From the NCBI GenBank assembly GCA_030062745.1, contig CP099842.1, forward strand, positions 22,229,822 through 22,293,821: DNA of 64,000 bases, written 5' to 3'. Under the pieces are notes generated by a model. That model saw nothing but the letters and a program-made list of their open reading frames with translations. It was not told the DNA's origin and searched no databases. This stretch comes from Capitulum mitella (taxonomy: Eukaryota > Arthropoda > Thecostraca > Pollicipedomorpha > Pollicipedidae). Positions 12,926-39,576 of this stretch are shown here, in pieces. A program made the position numbers and the translations under genes. The stretch's first letter is position 1; every line of letters begins with the position of its first letter.

Positions 12926-13515
12926 ATGCAGCAGAATTTCCTGTCATCCTGCAGATGTCAGGAATATTCCCCTAAACGTGCGTCACACTGGATCTTGGAA
13001 TTGGTGACGTCTGATGGCATTACGAGCTCGCCTTTCCACGGCCCCTTTCAATTTCCTCAAACTTGCACCGGCTTCCCCGACGTTCTGCGCTGTGCTCGAC
13101 AGAGACGGCCATCTCCATACGAGCCGGGCTCTCGAAAGCGGGCCGGGGTCGGCGGCCGGCGGGCGGCGCGCCGCCGGCGCCGGATTCGCCGCATCTGCGT
13201 GACAATCGCGCAGCGGCGGGGCTTCGCGCTCGGCTGCAGACGGCGCCGACCGGAGCCCGCCGGACGGGCTAACTGGGTCGCCGAGAAAACCCGGCTCATT
13301 CGCGGAGAACAGGGTCGACTGCAGAATGCCCGTGTCGCCTTGACCGCGGACGGGGTCTTCGTCGTCCGCGGGGAAAAAGTGCGCAGTCGGCTCGAAAAAG
13401 GTCCCGTCAATGTTTGGTCGGCCAACAACAGAGTTGCAGGTAATGCGTCGACTTCTTCCTGCTGCAACAGGTAGCGTGGATATCGGTGGCGTTGCTGTCT
13501 CCAGCTTTGCACCGT
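12926..13515. other. GC-rich exon-like patch, unassigned
   Basis: A sharp GC- and CpG-rich patch (13,020-13,450) is open on the plus strand for 182 codons (ending GRLQNARVALTADGVFVV and RSRLEKGPVNVWSANNR) and on the minus strand for 151 codons. Open frames on both strands are expected in such composition. It could be an exon or CpG island of an unrecognised gene. Confidence 0.2.
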
Positions 13516-13670
13516 CTTTTCCAGTTTTTTCTTTAATGTATGTCAGAGGGCAACGTCAACGCAGGGGAAATTCCTGTCTTTACAGTATCGCTCAGTCAAG
13601 GGTGGAACTTTAATGCAAGTTGGAAGTGTAAGAGCATCTCCAACTTCACATGAAGTTGGCATCACGCTTA

Positions 13671-13702
13671 TGTATATATATGTATACACATACACATATA
13701 TA

Positions 13703-13741
<39 letters not shown>

Positions 13742-13753
13742 GTACATATATAT

Positions 13754-13823
<70 letters not shown>
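13671..13823. repeat. (AT)n/(TATG) microsatellite
   Basis: Compound tract of TATA, TGTATA and CATATA units ending in a pure AT run, adjacent to hAT MITE copy A. Confidence 0.95.
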
Positions 13824-13825
<2 letters not shown>

Positions 13826-13843
13826 CATATAGGCCAATTCTAT

Positions 13844-14008
13844 CACGGGCGCAGCCAAGATTTTCTTAAGGGGGGGGGGCGGAGCTTAGAGTGAACTGAA
13901 ATCATACGAAAACCGCCTGCTGGTAAGACGATGTGCAATGGTTTTCACAGAAAATGTGGGCCTAGGGGGGAGGGGGCGGGCCCCCGGGCCCCCATGGCTG
14001 CGCCTATG
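13844..14008 (+). mobile_element. hAT-type MITE, copy A (about 165 bp)
   Basis: Begins CACGGGCGCAGCCAAGATTT and ends GGCTGCGCCTATG, so both ends carry the GCGCAGCC-type terminal repeat of hAT-like MITEs. It is the reverse complement of the copy at 14201-14362. The flanking 8-mers match poorly (AATTCTAT/TGTTCTCC); the left flank is next to a microsatellite. Confidence 0.6.
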
Positions 14009-14200
14009 TGTTCTCCGGCACTGCATAGAAATAATGAGGCCCAAAATGGCGTTCGCATCCCCAGTAATTTTGGAGAAGTTGCGCTCTTGCGTTCATTGTC
14101 CAGTTCATCCAGGATATGTCGAGAACGACCTAACGCCCTGTGACCTAACCTGTAACCTGTAACCTAACCAAGTGACGCATGAAGATGAAGGCCATTGGAC

Positions 14201-14362
14201 CATAGGTGCAGCCAAGGAAGGAGCCCGGGGGTCGCCCCCCCCCCCCTAAAGCCCGCAGTTTTTGCGAAAACCATTGCACATCGTCTTTGCGGCAGACGAT
14301 TTTCGTATGATTTCAGTTCACCCTGAGCTCCCCCCCTTGAGAACATCTTGGCTGCACCACTG
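14201..14362 (-). mobile_element. hAT-type MITE, copy B (162 bp)
   Basis: CATAGGTGCAGCCAAGG at the left end and, in reverse complement, CAGTGGTGCAGCCAAGA at the right end. Flanks CATTGGAC (14193-14200) and CATTGGAG (14363-14370) match at 7 of 8. Same family as copy A in the opposite orientation, about 190 bp away. Confidence 0.7.
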
Positions 14363-14370
14363 CATTGGAG

Positions 14371-15934
14371 CATGACCGTTCTCTTGGCCGCCGGAGGCGC
14401 TCTATCGTCATTAACATGCGATATTCCTTGATATTCCGTCGTTGAGGCCTAATGCACGTAAAACGTCATGCGGGGTTCCCACGAAAGTTTCAGAGGGATC
14501 TCGAGATCTGGAACGGCGTCCCTAGTGTGTGATGATGCTGATGGTGGAACCTCTATGGAGATGGGGGTGGGCAAACATGATGTTTACCTCGTTTCTTTAC
14601 ATGCACACATAAATACACCATACCACCATAAATACACCATAAGGCTGTGGTTAAATATTGCTCAAAGTTAGAGGGGAGGGGCAGCTGCACGGGTACGCGC
14701 GCAACGCAGCGCGGAACGTCATTCGCGCAGCGGTCTTCAGCCACCTTTGCCTTTGACGATCGTTCAGACATTCCGTGCAGATGTGCGCGACAGGGTATTA
14801 AAAGAAAAAAAACGAACGGCTCCGCGTGTCGGTAAGCAACATATTACAGGTATCTTTCACGGGCCAAACTCGAAATACGATCTCAAACGGCGAAGACGCT
14901 TGCATAAATGATATTCAACACGCAGGCTTCCGTGTCAACCGGACGCGACCACCGGCAAATGTGGTGATCAGGCCGAAAAACGGTACCAAACTGCGTAACT
15001 TAGTTTAAGTTCAAATGATAGCCTAACCAGATAAGAACCCTTGAGTCAGTGATCTTTGACGTATGGGTTTCCACATGCATCAGTCATGACGAATTGCAGT
15101 CGATGCCAGGACGAAAGGATGCCACCGCAGCTTGACCCTAGGCCAAAGATGAGACCGTGACCTACGACGGTAACAGCCCATCCGAGGCGAGCTCTCGACA
15201 ATATGTTTGAGTACTGCTCGATATTTTTGGGTTTTGTAAATCGTTCTCTGTCGTCGGCAACTGGCCGCTGATTTTCGAAACTCCACCCGAGACCTGTTGC
15301 AACTGTTAACCTAAGGTGGGATCAGTGTCCGTGCTAAAACGAGCTCGTTGCACAGATTATGCCCTGCCCGTGTTTTACATGCTTCCAAATGTGGAGTGAT
15401 TCCGCCCCAGGTACAGAATCAGATGGCGCTGGAGGATCTCGATCGTATAATGCGGTTTCACAGCACGGCCAGCAAACGGGTGACCCTCTCGGTTTTGGGC
15501 CACACAAACATTCTGGGACACGAACCCAGCCACTCATCGGAATCTATTGGTCGGCTCTTATGCACCTGGCCAAGGCTAAGGCCAGGTCGGTAGCGATGCC
15601 CCAGTCATCCTCAATGGACTGAACAACAAAAAGGGCAAAAGGCCGTTTTAATGTCACTACCTTCAGCGGCAGCTTTGCTGGAGGGGCGCTGCAGACTCCC
15701 AGTCTTGGAAGACAGGGTTCATCGCTTCAGAGCTGCATGCTTGGCAGACAGGTCGGTTGGCAACTGGCCAGCAGATCGCTGTGCTCGTCATGCTGGCAAC
15801 AATACGGTCGTGTCTCATCGTTGACGGCACATTTCTTTCGCTACAGACAAGCAGCCGTTACCGGGCATTGCACTCGCGAATGCGGGCTCAGTCAGTGCAG
15901 CATATGCTACTTCGCGCGAAATTAAGCAGTACCC
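14371..15934. other. No recognised gene
   Basis: No coding, RNA or repeat family recognised. Confidence 0.4.
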
Positions 15935-16474
15935 ATGAGATTGTTCGGACCACATTTCCTCCCAGCTTCTTACAGCTCCTCTACGCCGGACCGTGCCACG
16001 TCAACACCACGGCTGCCGGAGTCCGCTGGTGCCGGCCCGTCGAGCCCGGCAGACTCGGTGGATGCCGCAGTCCCGCCGGTCCGGCCGGGTCCACACCGCA
16101 CGCTCCTCCCGAGTCCGGACAAGGTGGCCACCCCGCCAGGCGCGACCCAAACCGGGCCATTAGCGGCGCCGCTCCGCCACGCCGCCCGTCTTCGCCAATT
16201 AGGGGCCGGCTCTCGGCGCGGCCGCGGCCGGCGTACCCACTCCCACGACGCCATCGGTATTCGGGCGGCGACCTGTGGCGCAAGCCGAGCCGGGTCGCCG
16301 CGCAAAAACGGCCCGGCCGCGCGCAATGTGCGTAAACCCCAATTCGAGGGGTCAGGTGTTTTTGTGCTCGCGTCCGAGCCAAACAACCTGACCATCCCTC
16401 AGGACCATGGCCATGACGCGGTCCCTGTCAAGCCAGGGCCCGCTGCCTCACAACCAAACTCACGTTGTTCCTAG
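15935..16474 (+). other. GC-rich Pro/Ser/Ala open frame, unassigned
   Basis: 179 codons open on the plus strand (MRLFGPHFLPASYSSSTPD...), with long frames also open on the minus strand. Proline/serine-rich and low complexity. It lies just downstream of the CBP poly(A) signal. No domain recognised; likely compositional. Confidence 0.15.
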
Positions 16475-17132
16475 ATTTTATTACAATGATCATGTTACAA
16501 GATGCTAGCACTAGGGTAATGATCACCTTTGTACTGATTACCCCGGTAAAAAAGGACGAAATTTTTTTTACAAGATGTACACGCGCAAGTTGGCCGTCCT
16601 TCAACGTAACAACTGCCTACGACGCATCAAACTTTGAGCGTTGGGTCTTTCAACAGGCAGCTCAGCACAAAACAAACTTTGGTGGAATGTCACATACTAA
16701 GATGCCCGAAAACGCCTCGCTGTCCAACGACTCAACACGTACCTCCGTACCATGATCTACCATAAATAGTAAAAAAGAAAACACGGTACGATTTGTACAG
16801 TAAATCAACATGAACATGATTCTTAATGTTGAATAAAATATCGCTAATGCACTATGTACAGAGAAATGCGCGTCGGCCGCCGCCGGACGGCCTAGCCCGG
16901 CCACTGGGGCGATGAGGCATGCAAACACTGGGTCCCGGTCGGCGGGCGGCCCGGGGCGGCGCCGGCGCCGCCCGCGCCACGCCGCTCAACGAGAAACAAC
17001 ACCGAGCGCGCGCTGGCAGCGGCGCGTCCGTCCGTGCGCGCGCGCCCGCCCGCCGGCGCGTCACTGGCGGGGCAGTAACAGCTACAAATATCACACCGTG
17101 TTATCACGAGAGTCGGCGGCGGCCAGCCGGCG
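16450..17132 (-). other. CBP: Probable 3' UTR of CBP
   Basis: Sequence between the CBP stop and the first AATAAA on this strand, about 650-680 nt. The part next to the stop (16,860-17,130) is extremely GC- and CpG-rich; the distal part is AT-rich. The extent is inferred from the signal at 16477-16482. Confidence 0.55.
16477..16482 (-). terminator. Polyadenylation signal AATAAA (CBP)
   Basis: Read on the minus strand as AATAAA, followed within 30 nt by GU-rich GTGAGTTTGGTTGTGAGG, the expected downstream element. It is the first such signal I see past the CBP stop. Confidence 0.6.
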
Positions 17133-32212
<15,080 letters not shown>

Positions 32213-32303
32213 CTTGCGTGTGCGCGGGTCGGCAGCGGCAGCTCGGACGGCGAGTCTCTACTCTGGCTCGTCGGCGCGCCAGCCGGCCATGACAGGAGAC
32301 GCA
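32213..32303 (-). promoter_or_regulatory. CBP: CBP 5' leader with a 10-codon upstream ORF
   Basis: GC-rich leader next to the CBP ATG. A possible splice acceptor (GTCTGTCCGCAG) ends at 32304. ATG at 32290 opens a ten-codon frame MAGWRADEPE that stops at 32258-32260, in frame with CBP but terminated before it. The uORF is seen directly; a translational effect is inference from how short uORFs behave. Confidence 0.4.
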
Positions 32304-32318
32304 CTGCGGACAGACCTG

Positions 32319-32326
32319 CGACGTCA
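32319..32326 (-). promoter_or_regulatory. CRE-like site near the CBP start
   Basis: TGACGTCG on the minus strand, one base off the TGACGTCA cyclic-AMP response element, 107 bp upstream of the CBP ATG in a CpG-rich stretch. A single 8-mer can occur by chance. Confidence 0.25.
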
Positions 32327-32429
32327 GACTCCGCCAGCCGGCCATGGCACGAGGCATCCTAAGGACGCGCGTCCCATTCAATCGTTATTTCGTTTGCAAC
32401 AGCATACAAGCCACATTTTTTTGTGATTT

Positions 32430-35400
32430 TCCGCAAATTTCAAGGCCTACTACAGTTTCTTCTTCGGTCATACCAAGTAAAAAACGGTCATTGATAAAAC
32501 CGGTCCAAAAACACACAGGGATCAGACCTCCATCCTTTCATGTGTCGGTGTATTTAGAATGCTTTTATCAATGACTGTCTTATACTTCATACCGCCGACG
32601 ACCAAACCACAACAGATTTCGAAATACATGGAAAATAACGCAAAAAATATAACTCTTGTACACTCCATCGAACGAAATAACGATTACATTAATGCGCATT
32701 ACAAACCCAAACATGACAATAAACGTTATATCACTTTCCATTCATTTCCCACAGGTTTTGCTGCACAACCAGAATATGTGAACACTAACTCACGGCACAA
32801 CACGCCCATGCCAGTTTTCACAGGAACTTTTTAAACCATCATTGTGTCTGTACACGTGCACATATGATAGGGGCTGTGTTCAAGTCAACATTGGTACAAG
32901 ATGAATGCCAATGACCTCTCAATGCCTTCGGCGTACGGGCTGTAACATGCAAATGAAAGGAGCATCTTGTCTCATGAGAACAGAACTAAAAGGAAACTGA
33001 AAAACTGCCAAACTTTACAACAGAAATAATCAAAATTTTAACGGTCTGAAATCTGCAATGAACACTACCACTGAGCTCGTCGTGGTGTGAGCAACATGTA
33101 CGATGTTTGGTTTTGTATCACTGAGGAGTACATCCTATTACTACCATTCACATATATAACATTAAAGTCTTGTAAGTTCTCCTTTTACGCAGCTTGTCTT
33201 TCGGATTCAAACTTCTAAGGTGCATACCACCATGATTCTCCCCAGCTTCAAGGACCTTTCAAACCAATTTGTTTGCTTTTTTGCTTCGAGTAAGTCCTGT
33301 AAATTTTGTTGGATATTTCAAGGGACCCAAAATGTTCCACCTGTTCCTTATACATGATATATGTTGGACTACTAAGAACACGGTGGTTTCAGCAAATGAC
33401 CGGGCCTATCTTTATGCACATAACAAACTAATGATACATAGGTCCCCAAAAACAGCAAACTGTCAGTGGGACACCATCATGATGGTGGAGAGGTAGTAAT
33501 CTCAAGATGACTATCAGATCTGTGCTCTGATTCCACGATGGACCCATTTTGTACTGAATGCTTAATGGACCATCACAGAAATGTGCATGGCCATGAACTA
33601 GTCAAAAGGAATGCGACTTTTCGAAGCTGAGGGTTGTATGTTTACCGTAGACTTTGCATATACTTCATCTATTCTGTTATATGTCCCAAGTGCGTACGTT
33701 TCTCATAAAACGACTTCACCTAGTTAGCCAGGTCAGCAAATACTCAATAACTCTGAGAAAACAACAAGTCTACAGAGCTGGCTAACCCTATGCCCTCGAC
33801 CTGTGAAGTGTTCAGTACAAAATGGTCCCCTGAATCATGGCCCCAGAATCACGGCGCAAGTTCGAAGACAAACAACATACAAATTCTACGCTCAATATTT
33901 GGATGATAAATTCTAATATCCAGATAGAATATTCAAATGCAAGAAGTTTGCAGCGATGGCACAGATTGAAACCAGACTTCATTCCTAAATGTAGGGCGAC
34001 TGCTGTTGAATGCCAAGGAGGCAGGAGGGATACTGCGGGGAGGGATCCAGAAGGCATCCCACCTGATGGTCCTATGGTTTTGTAAACTAGGGGCTTTTAT
34101 AAACTGTTTGCTGCAAGGTAAACAGTGGTACTAATCTGAACAGGGACTGAATCAAAGCATCTATAGTCAGTGGCTGTTTTTATGATTAAAAAGTCCAGTC
34201 AACTTCAGCCATGTAAGGACTATAACACAATGTCACACATATAACAAAATTTGATAAATATCTTATGGCAGTACCTATACTTCTACCACGTCAAGCAGAA
34301 TTGTGCATTCCAACTATTATTCCCTACCACTGACAAAATATAACACATAAGCACATGATTTATGCTATTTGCTACTCACTGCATGGCAAGAATACAATCT
34401 TTGATATACCTAAACCTTACGAAAAAGGAAAAAAAGAATGAAACACTCTGACACTGCATGCCACCAGCTACAATGAATATGCAGAATATTTTCAAGCATG
34501 CAGCTTAACAGCTTTTGTCTTAAATCCTGATCAAGTGCTTAAAATTACAAACAGCAAACACCAATAATTACGGTGAAATCACAAAATGTTACCAGAGTGG
34601 CTAATGAAATGGAACAGGTGATTTGAATGAAAAATGACCTGACTACAACAACACCAAGGTGAACCTTACAAAGTACAAATACAAACTATAATGCAGTTTG
34701 TGTTGCCACGAGACAAAAAGGCAAGCTAATAGTTCATTTGATGCCTGCTGAAAAGATTTTGGCTCTGACAAGCTCTGGTGAGGTCTGGTAAGTTCACAAT
34801 AAACTTATGAATGAACTTACCAGAATGAACTTATCAACTATGAACTAGCTGTTGAATGGGAAATAAATATGTAAGCATTCTGTAAGTTAATTATTTAAAG
34901 GCATCCTCTGAGTTAATTATTTATAAGCATTCTCTGAAGCTGTACAAGATATCCATAGTATATCAGTTAAAGATTTTCAACTATCTTAATGTTCCCATTT
35001 TCTTTTTTATTTACGCATGCCCTGAAAAAGTAATACAACAATCTGATCTTTTGTGTAGCAATCTACAGGATACACCTATCACCACATTTTGTGAAATCCT
35101 TGCTCCAACTAATACCTGCAACTCATTTTGACAACATTCCTGGCAAATTTCTGGTACCCCTTATATAGCATTTAAACAGGCCAACATTTTACATTTTTCA
35201 GAACAATACTACAACAAGAACATGTTAATCCGTCACGTCCGTGTATTAGCCCAAAAGTCAAATAAGCCAGTACATTCAATACTGTCCATGTATTGTATAG
35301 TACATGTACCTGTACAATACACCCTTCCAACTGTGACAACAGACTCTTAACAGACCTATGGCAATGGCAGCCAAAAATGGCTCTGGCCCCACCAATCTAC

Positions 35401-38400
35401 ATTCCTTTCCAGCGAGATTTAAATCTCAGTTCAGAAAACAATCTTTAAAGCAGCAAACAGTACACTGAGCTACAGTGTTATCTTTGACTGAAGCTGATGC
35501 AGTTTGTCACTCTGGACACCACCGCGACTTTGTTAAATTTTCACATGCATTATTTTTCACATTCCGTCACACGCCCATGACCGCGTTACGTGTATTGCCG
35601 CATCGTGGGTAAATACTACAAGTTTATTATTGTTCTCTGATCAACCACATCGCATGCACCATGAACTGCAATACAACTAATTTGATAACACAACACCTGA
35701 CATGCCCCATACCTCTCAAATAGTTTTACTTCGTGAAAACCCGTCCATGCCCTCACATCCTCTGCCACTTCTGGTGACAACAAAAACAAACCAGCAACAA
35801 GACTTGTGATCCGATTCTGTGTTGTACCAAATTTGTATTGAACCTTTCACAGATCTAGGGTGTAAGGCTGTTAGCTCAGTAGAGCTACTACGTTCTTAAT
35901 GTTACTGGTCATCTGCCGATCTGGCTAACAAGGTGAAATCACTTTATCCTGGCATTCATTTCTTGCCCTGGGACAGACAGCACAAACACCAACTTATAAC
36001 AGACGAGTTACAAATCTCTACAAAGCTTCAGATAAATATAAAACCTTAAGAAGTGACAATGGGGCCTTGGAAATGGGTAGCAAGTCAACTTTTATGCACA
36101 GCGACTTCTGAAAATAATTGAGGGGTATGAACAGGATTTCAGACATTTCTCTGAAGTCACTGATAGAGGCCTCATGTTAAAATTCCTGCAAAAAGCCCGA
36201 ATGCATTGTGCTTAACTTTCTATGAAGAGGTGGCCTAGCCTCTTGAAGGCCTCATCCATGGGATCTCCAGCAATTCTGTACTTTAAATGATATCTGCCCG
36301 GTTGCCATATTTGTTAAGCATTGCATATGATGCAACGCCATCTGCATTTTAAAGATGGCACATCTTTTTACATCTTTTACAACTTTTACATCTTTCTTCA
36401 CAGTACTTTTTCATGGATTCTGGTGAAGATCCATGTCCATTACTGGACTCACCAACAACCACAGAAATTACGACTTATCAGTGGTTTTGTCAGAATCATC
36501 ACATTCCAGTACTCACTCATTGTATTGTTTTACATCTGACCTGCATTGTCAGTTACCATGAACAAATCCCAAAATCCATAAATTTCGCAAAACCTAGCCC
36601 CAAAAAGGATTCTGACAAGCAACTGGCTGATAACATCTTAATTTTACAATTCCATTCTTCTTCCTGGGTGCCTATTCAGTAGGGTCTGCAAATTCGATCA
36701 TATCCTATTTCCCATTTCATTTGCAATGGAAAACCATACTATTTATTACATTTAAAGCAGAGACCTTTTGCAGCGTAAAGATGAATGAGCACTGGCTGGA
36801 TGGGCAGACCAGGCAGAACAGGCTGGACAGAACATCATAGTTTTTAAGAATAATTATGACAATTTCAAATGCGATGAGAATTTTTCCGCATACCACGTCA
36901 CAATGACTGGAGGACATGTACGAAACGTTTGGCAAAAGGCCATTTGTACGTAGCTAGTGGAAAACGCAGTGTCTTGTACTGCAAAACAGTGTGAAGATTC
37001 CTTTGGCGATCAGAAAGAAATATTTGTGAACTACTTTTAACAATAAAATACCTCAAAATGTTAGGCAATTTCAAACGCATGTCTCACATTCTATGATTCC
37101 GAGTACTTTTACTGGCACCATGAAATGAAAAATGTTGGGACGATGAAACCACAAAAATTATGTTTCAATGTGACACAGCAGCAATGAAAACCAGTGCCAA
37201 TGCTTCAATCCTTTTTATTTTACCTTCACCTGTACCACATGCCATGAATGCAGTTTTCCTTATTTTCAGACTTTCCTTGCTTGAAGGAGATCATGATGAG
37301 ACTAACAATAGCTATATTTTCTCTTCACGTTTTTTTCACACCCAGTCTTACAACTCTGAAACAGACACCTGCTCACGTCACAGAGAATCACCATTTTCTC
37401 TCTATTCATCATACCTAATAGCTGCTCAAAGCTGGCCATCCAATGACACCATTTGGCACATAACTGACTGGCCAAGTGAAAGAATTTAAAATGGGGCCAA
37501 TGAAGAAATGCTTGTCCGCTGACGCCGAACGACTGAGTACGCCAGTCGGCGAGTCAAACTGTTCGGAACCGAACCGAACGGTCGAAAAAGTTCAATTTTT
37601 CGGCCGTTCGGTGGCAAACAGCTGTTGCGACGCAAGCTTGTTTGATGCGAGTCAGCTCAGAGTCAGAGAACCTATGCCACCCAAGTCTGGTGCTTCCTCA
37701 TTATGAGCCTCTCATCCTTCACAAGCATTCTGGTCCGGGCTAGGACGATGCTGAGTTCCGTTCTTGGACAATCAAATACAATCTTTCAGCGCAAGCTAAA
37801 CAAGGACTGTTTACATCTACGTGGTATGTTGGATTTCTTCATGTTTATCTTTGTTTAATCTAGTGCTAATCCATTAAAAAAGTAACTGTTTGTTTTGTTG
37901 CATTGCTTTATAAAGTGCAAGGAAAATCCTTTCAGCGCGTCAAAAGCACCATTGGAAGGCGTCTGAGATTTCGGCGCGAAATTTCCGTTGTTCGGTGATT
38001 AGTACAAGGTTGGAAAAGGTGTCTTTATTTTATTTTCGTGTTGAATAGTATGAACACCAGAAAATACGTGCCCCAAAAACATATTATACTACAAAAGCAC
38101 CTCCATCAAAAATCTACATTTAGTCATGTTGACAAACTTCTGGCTCTGGAGGCAAATGACCCTGTCTCCATTCAGAAAGAAGCAGGGATGATACCATAAT
38201 TGTATTACACTAAGAATGCCACCTTAAACCAGCATTACTCTTGGGTAAATTCTGTACCCAAAACAAACATCATCCTCTGAAACCAAAAACAACAACCAAA
38301 TTTCGAACTCCATTCTGTTATGCGCCGAATGGTACAAGTGAACGGCCAGCTTAACTGTACATACCATCCCCAACACTGCACACAATCAGGATTGGAAATG

Positions 38401-39576
38401 CTTTTTGATTGGAGTTGCTTTTTGTTCTTGGTGTCAAAGTATAACTTTTGTTTTGGAGTGAAAAAATTGCAGAGTAATACTGGTTTAAATTAACATTCTT
38501 GGTCTAATTCAGTTATGACATCATACCTGCTTACTGAATAACGACAGCAAGATTTGCTTACAGAGTTGGAAATTTGTCAACATGGTTGTAATGCAGTTTT
38601 CTGACGAGGCACAAAATCACATTTTCGAATATAAAATGCTGCCTGGAGCACACACAGATTTTTTGGTGTTCTCCAACACCCAAAAACAACACCTTTTCCA
38701 ACCACGTACATAACATACACATCTGCTAACCGACTTATCAGTCTCAACAAGGCATACACTGCCATTTTTGTCTCTGTCCCTCTCTCTGCATACTTCAAGT
38801 CTGAATGTCAGTGGCACATGACATCAGTAATCATCACTGCAGTCACCATCTGCACACAGTAACATAGGGTCTGTTCCTGTGGCACATGCAACCTCCTTAA
38901 AGCTCATCTAAACTCATCTGATCACTCTCGTGGCCTTTCTAACCTCCTCCAAGCTCATCTAAACTCACCCCAAAGTGCCACAAAACTCTAACCTCCTCCA
39001 AAATGAAGCTTGGATTTTGAGATGCATTTCAAGAACGCTCAGCAGTTGACATGGCAGCACACAATTAATTTATCTGACACTATTTCTCATACATTTTTAG
39101 GCTGACAATGCACATGAAGCTTGCTTCACTGAATCTGAACCATGGTTGGAATAGCTGATGTGTTTTGGTGCTGAAGAACACCAGAAAATAGGTGTTCCAG
39201 AAACATTTTATATTCCAAAAGTTCGATTTTACACCTCCATCAAATGCAACATTATAACCATGGTGACTAATGTTTAACTCTGCATGTAAACGACCATCTC
39301 CATTTAGTGAGAGACAGGTATGATGCCATAGCTGATTCAGACCAAGAATGCCAGCTTAAACTGGTATTATTCTTTGCAAAATGTTGTACTCCAAAACAAA
39401 AAATATACTCTGACACCAAGAACAAGAACCCAATTTCCAACCCTGATCCGAACTCACTATGGCACGTCATAACAGAGCAAACAGCTTATTACTCATTCAC
39501 TAATCCGACCGTTCCCGAGAGCGCGTATCTGGTGCTCTATCAAATCTCCTCTAACCTCCTTTCAACTTTTTTGGAC
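32430..39576. other. AT-rich DNA without recognised genes
   Basis: No exon-like frame, RNA gene or transposase recognised, apart from the three-copy repeat at 38.0-39.5 kb. CpG is moderately reduced. Short imperfect tandem copies of GTTAATTATTTA lie near 34,890. It may be intron 1 of CBP if the 44.2-kb exon is real. Confidence 0.5.
38045..39470. repeat. Three copies of an unnamed interspersed repeat
   Basis: Plus-strand copies at 38045-38335 and 39170-39470 and a minus-strand copy at about 38385-38700. Shared landmarks: GAACACCAGAAAATA, CACCTCCATCAAA, GGTATGATGCCATA, GACCAAGAATGCCA, TTAAAC.(A/G)GTATTA, CCAAAACAAA and GACACCAAGAACAA. The first two copies form a diverged palindrome. Non-coding; family not recognised. 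Confidence 0.7.

Noticed and set aside
14110-14170. CCTAACC/TGTAACC words suggesting telomeric repeats
   Set aside because: The spacing is irregular and units are not TTAGG; more like chance or a degenerate short repeat.
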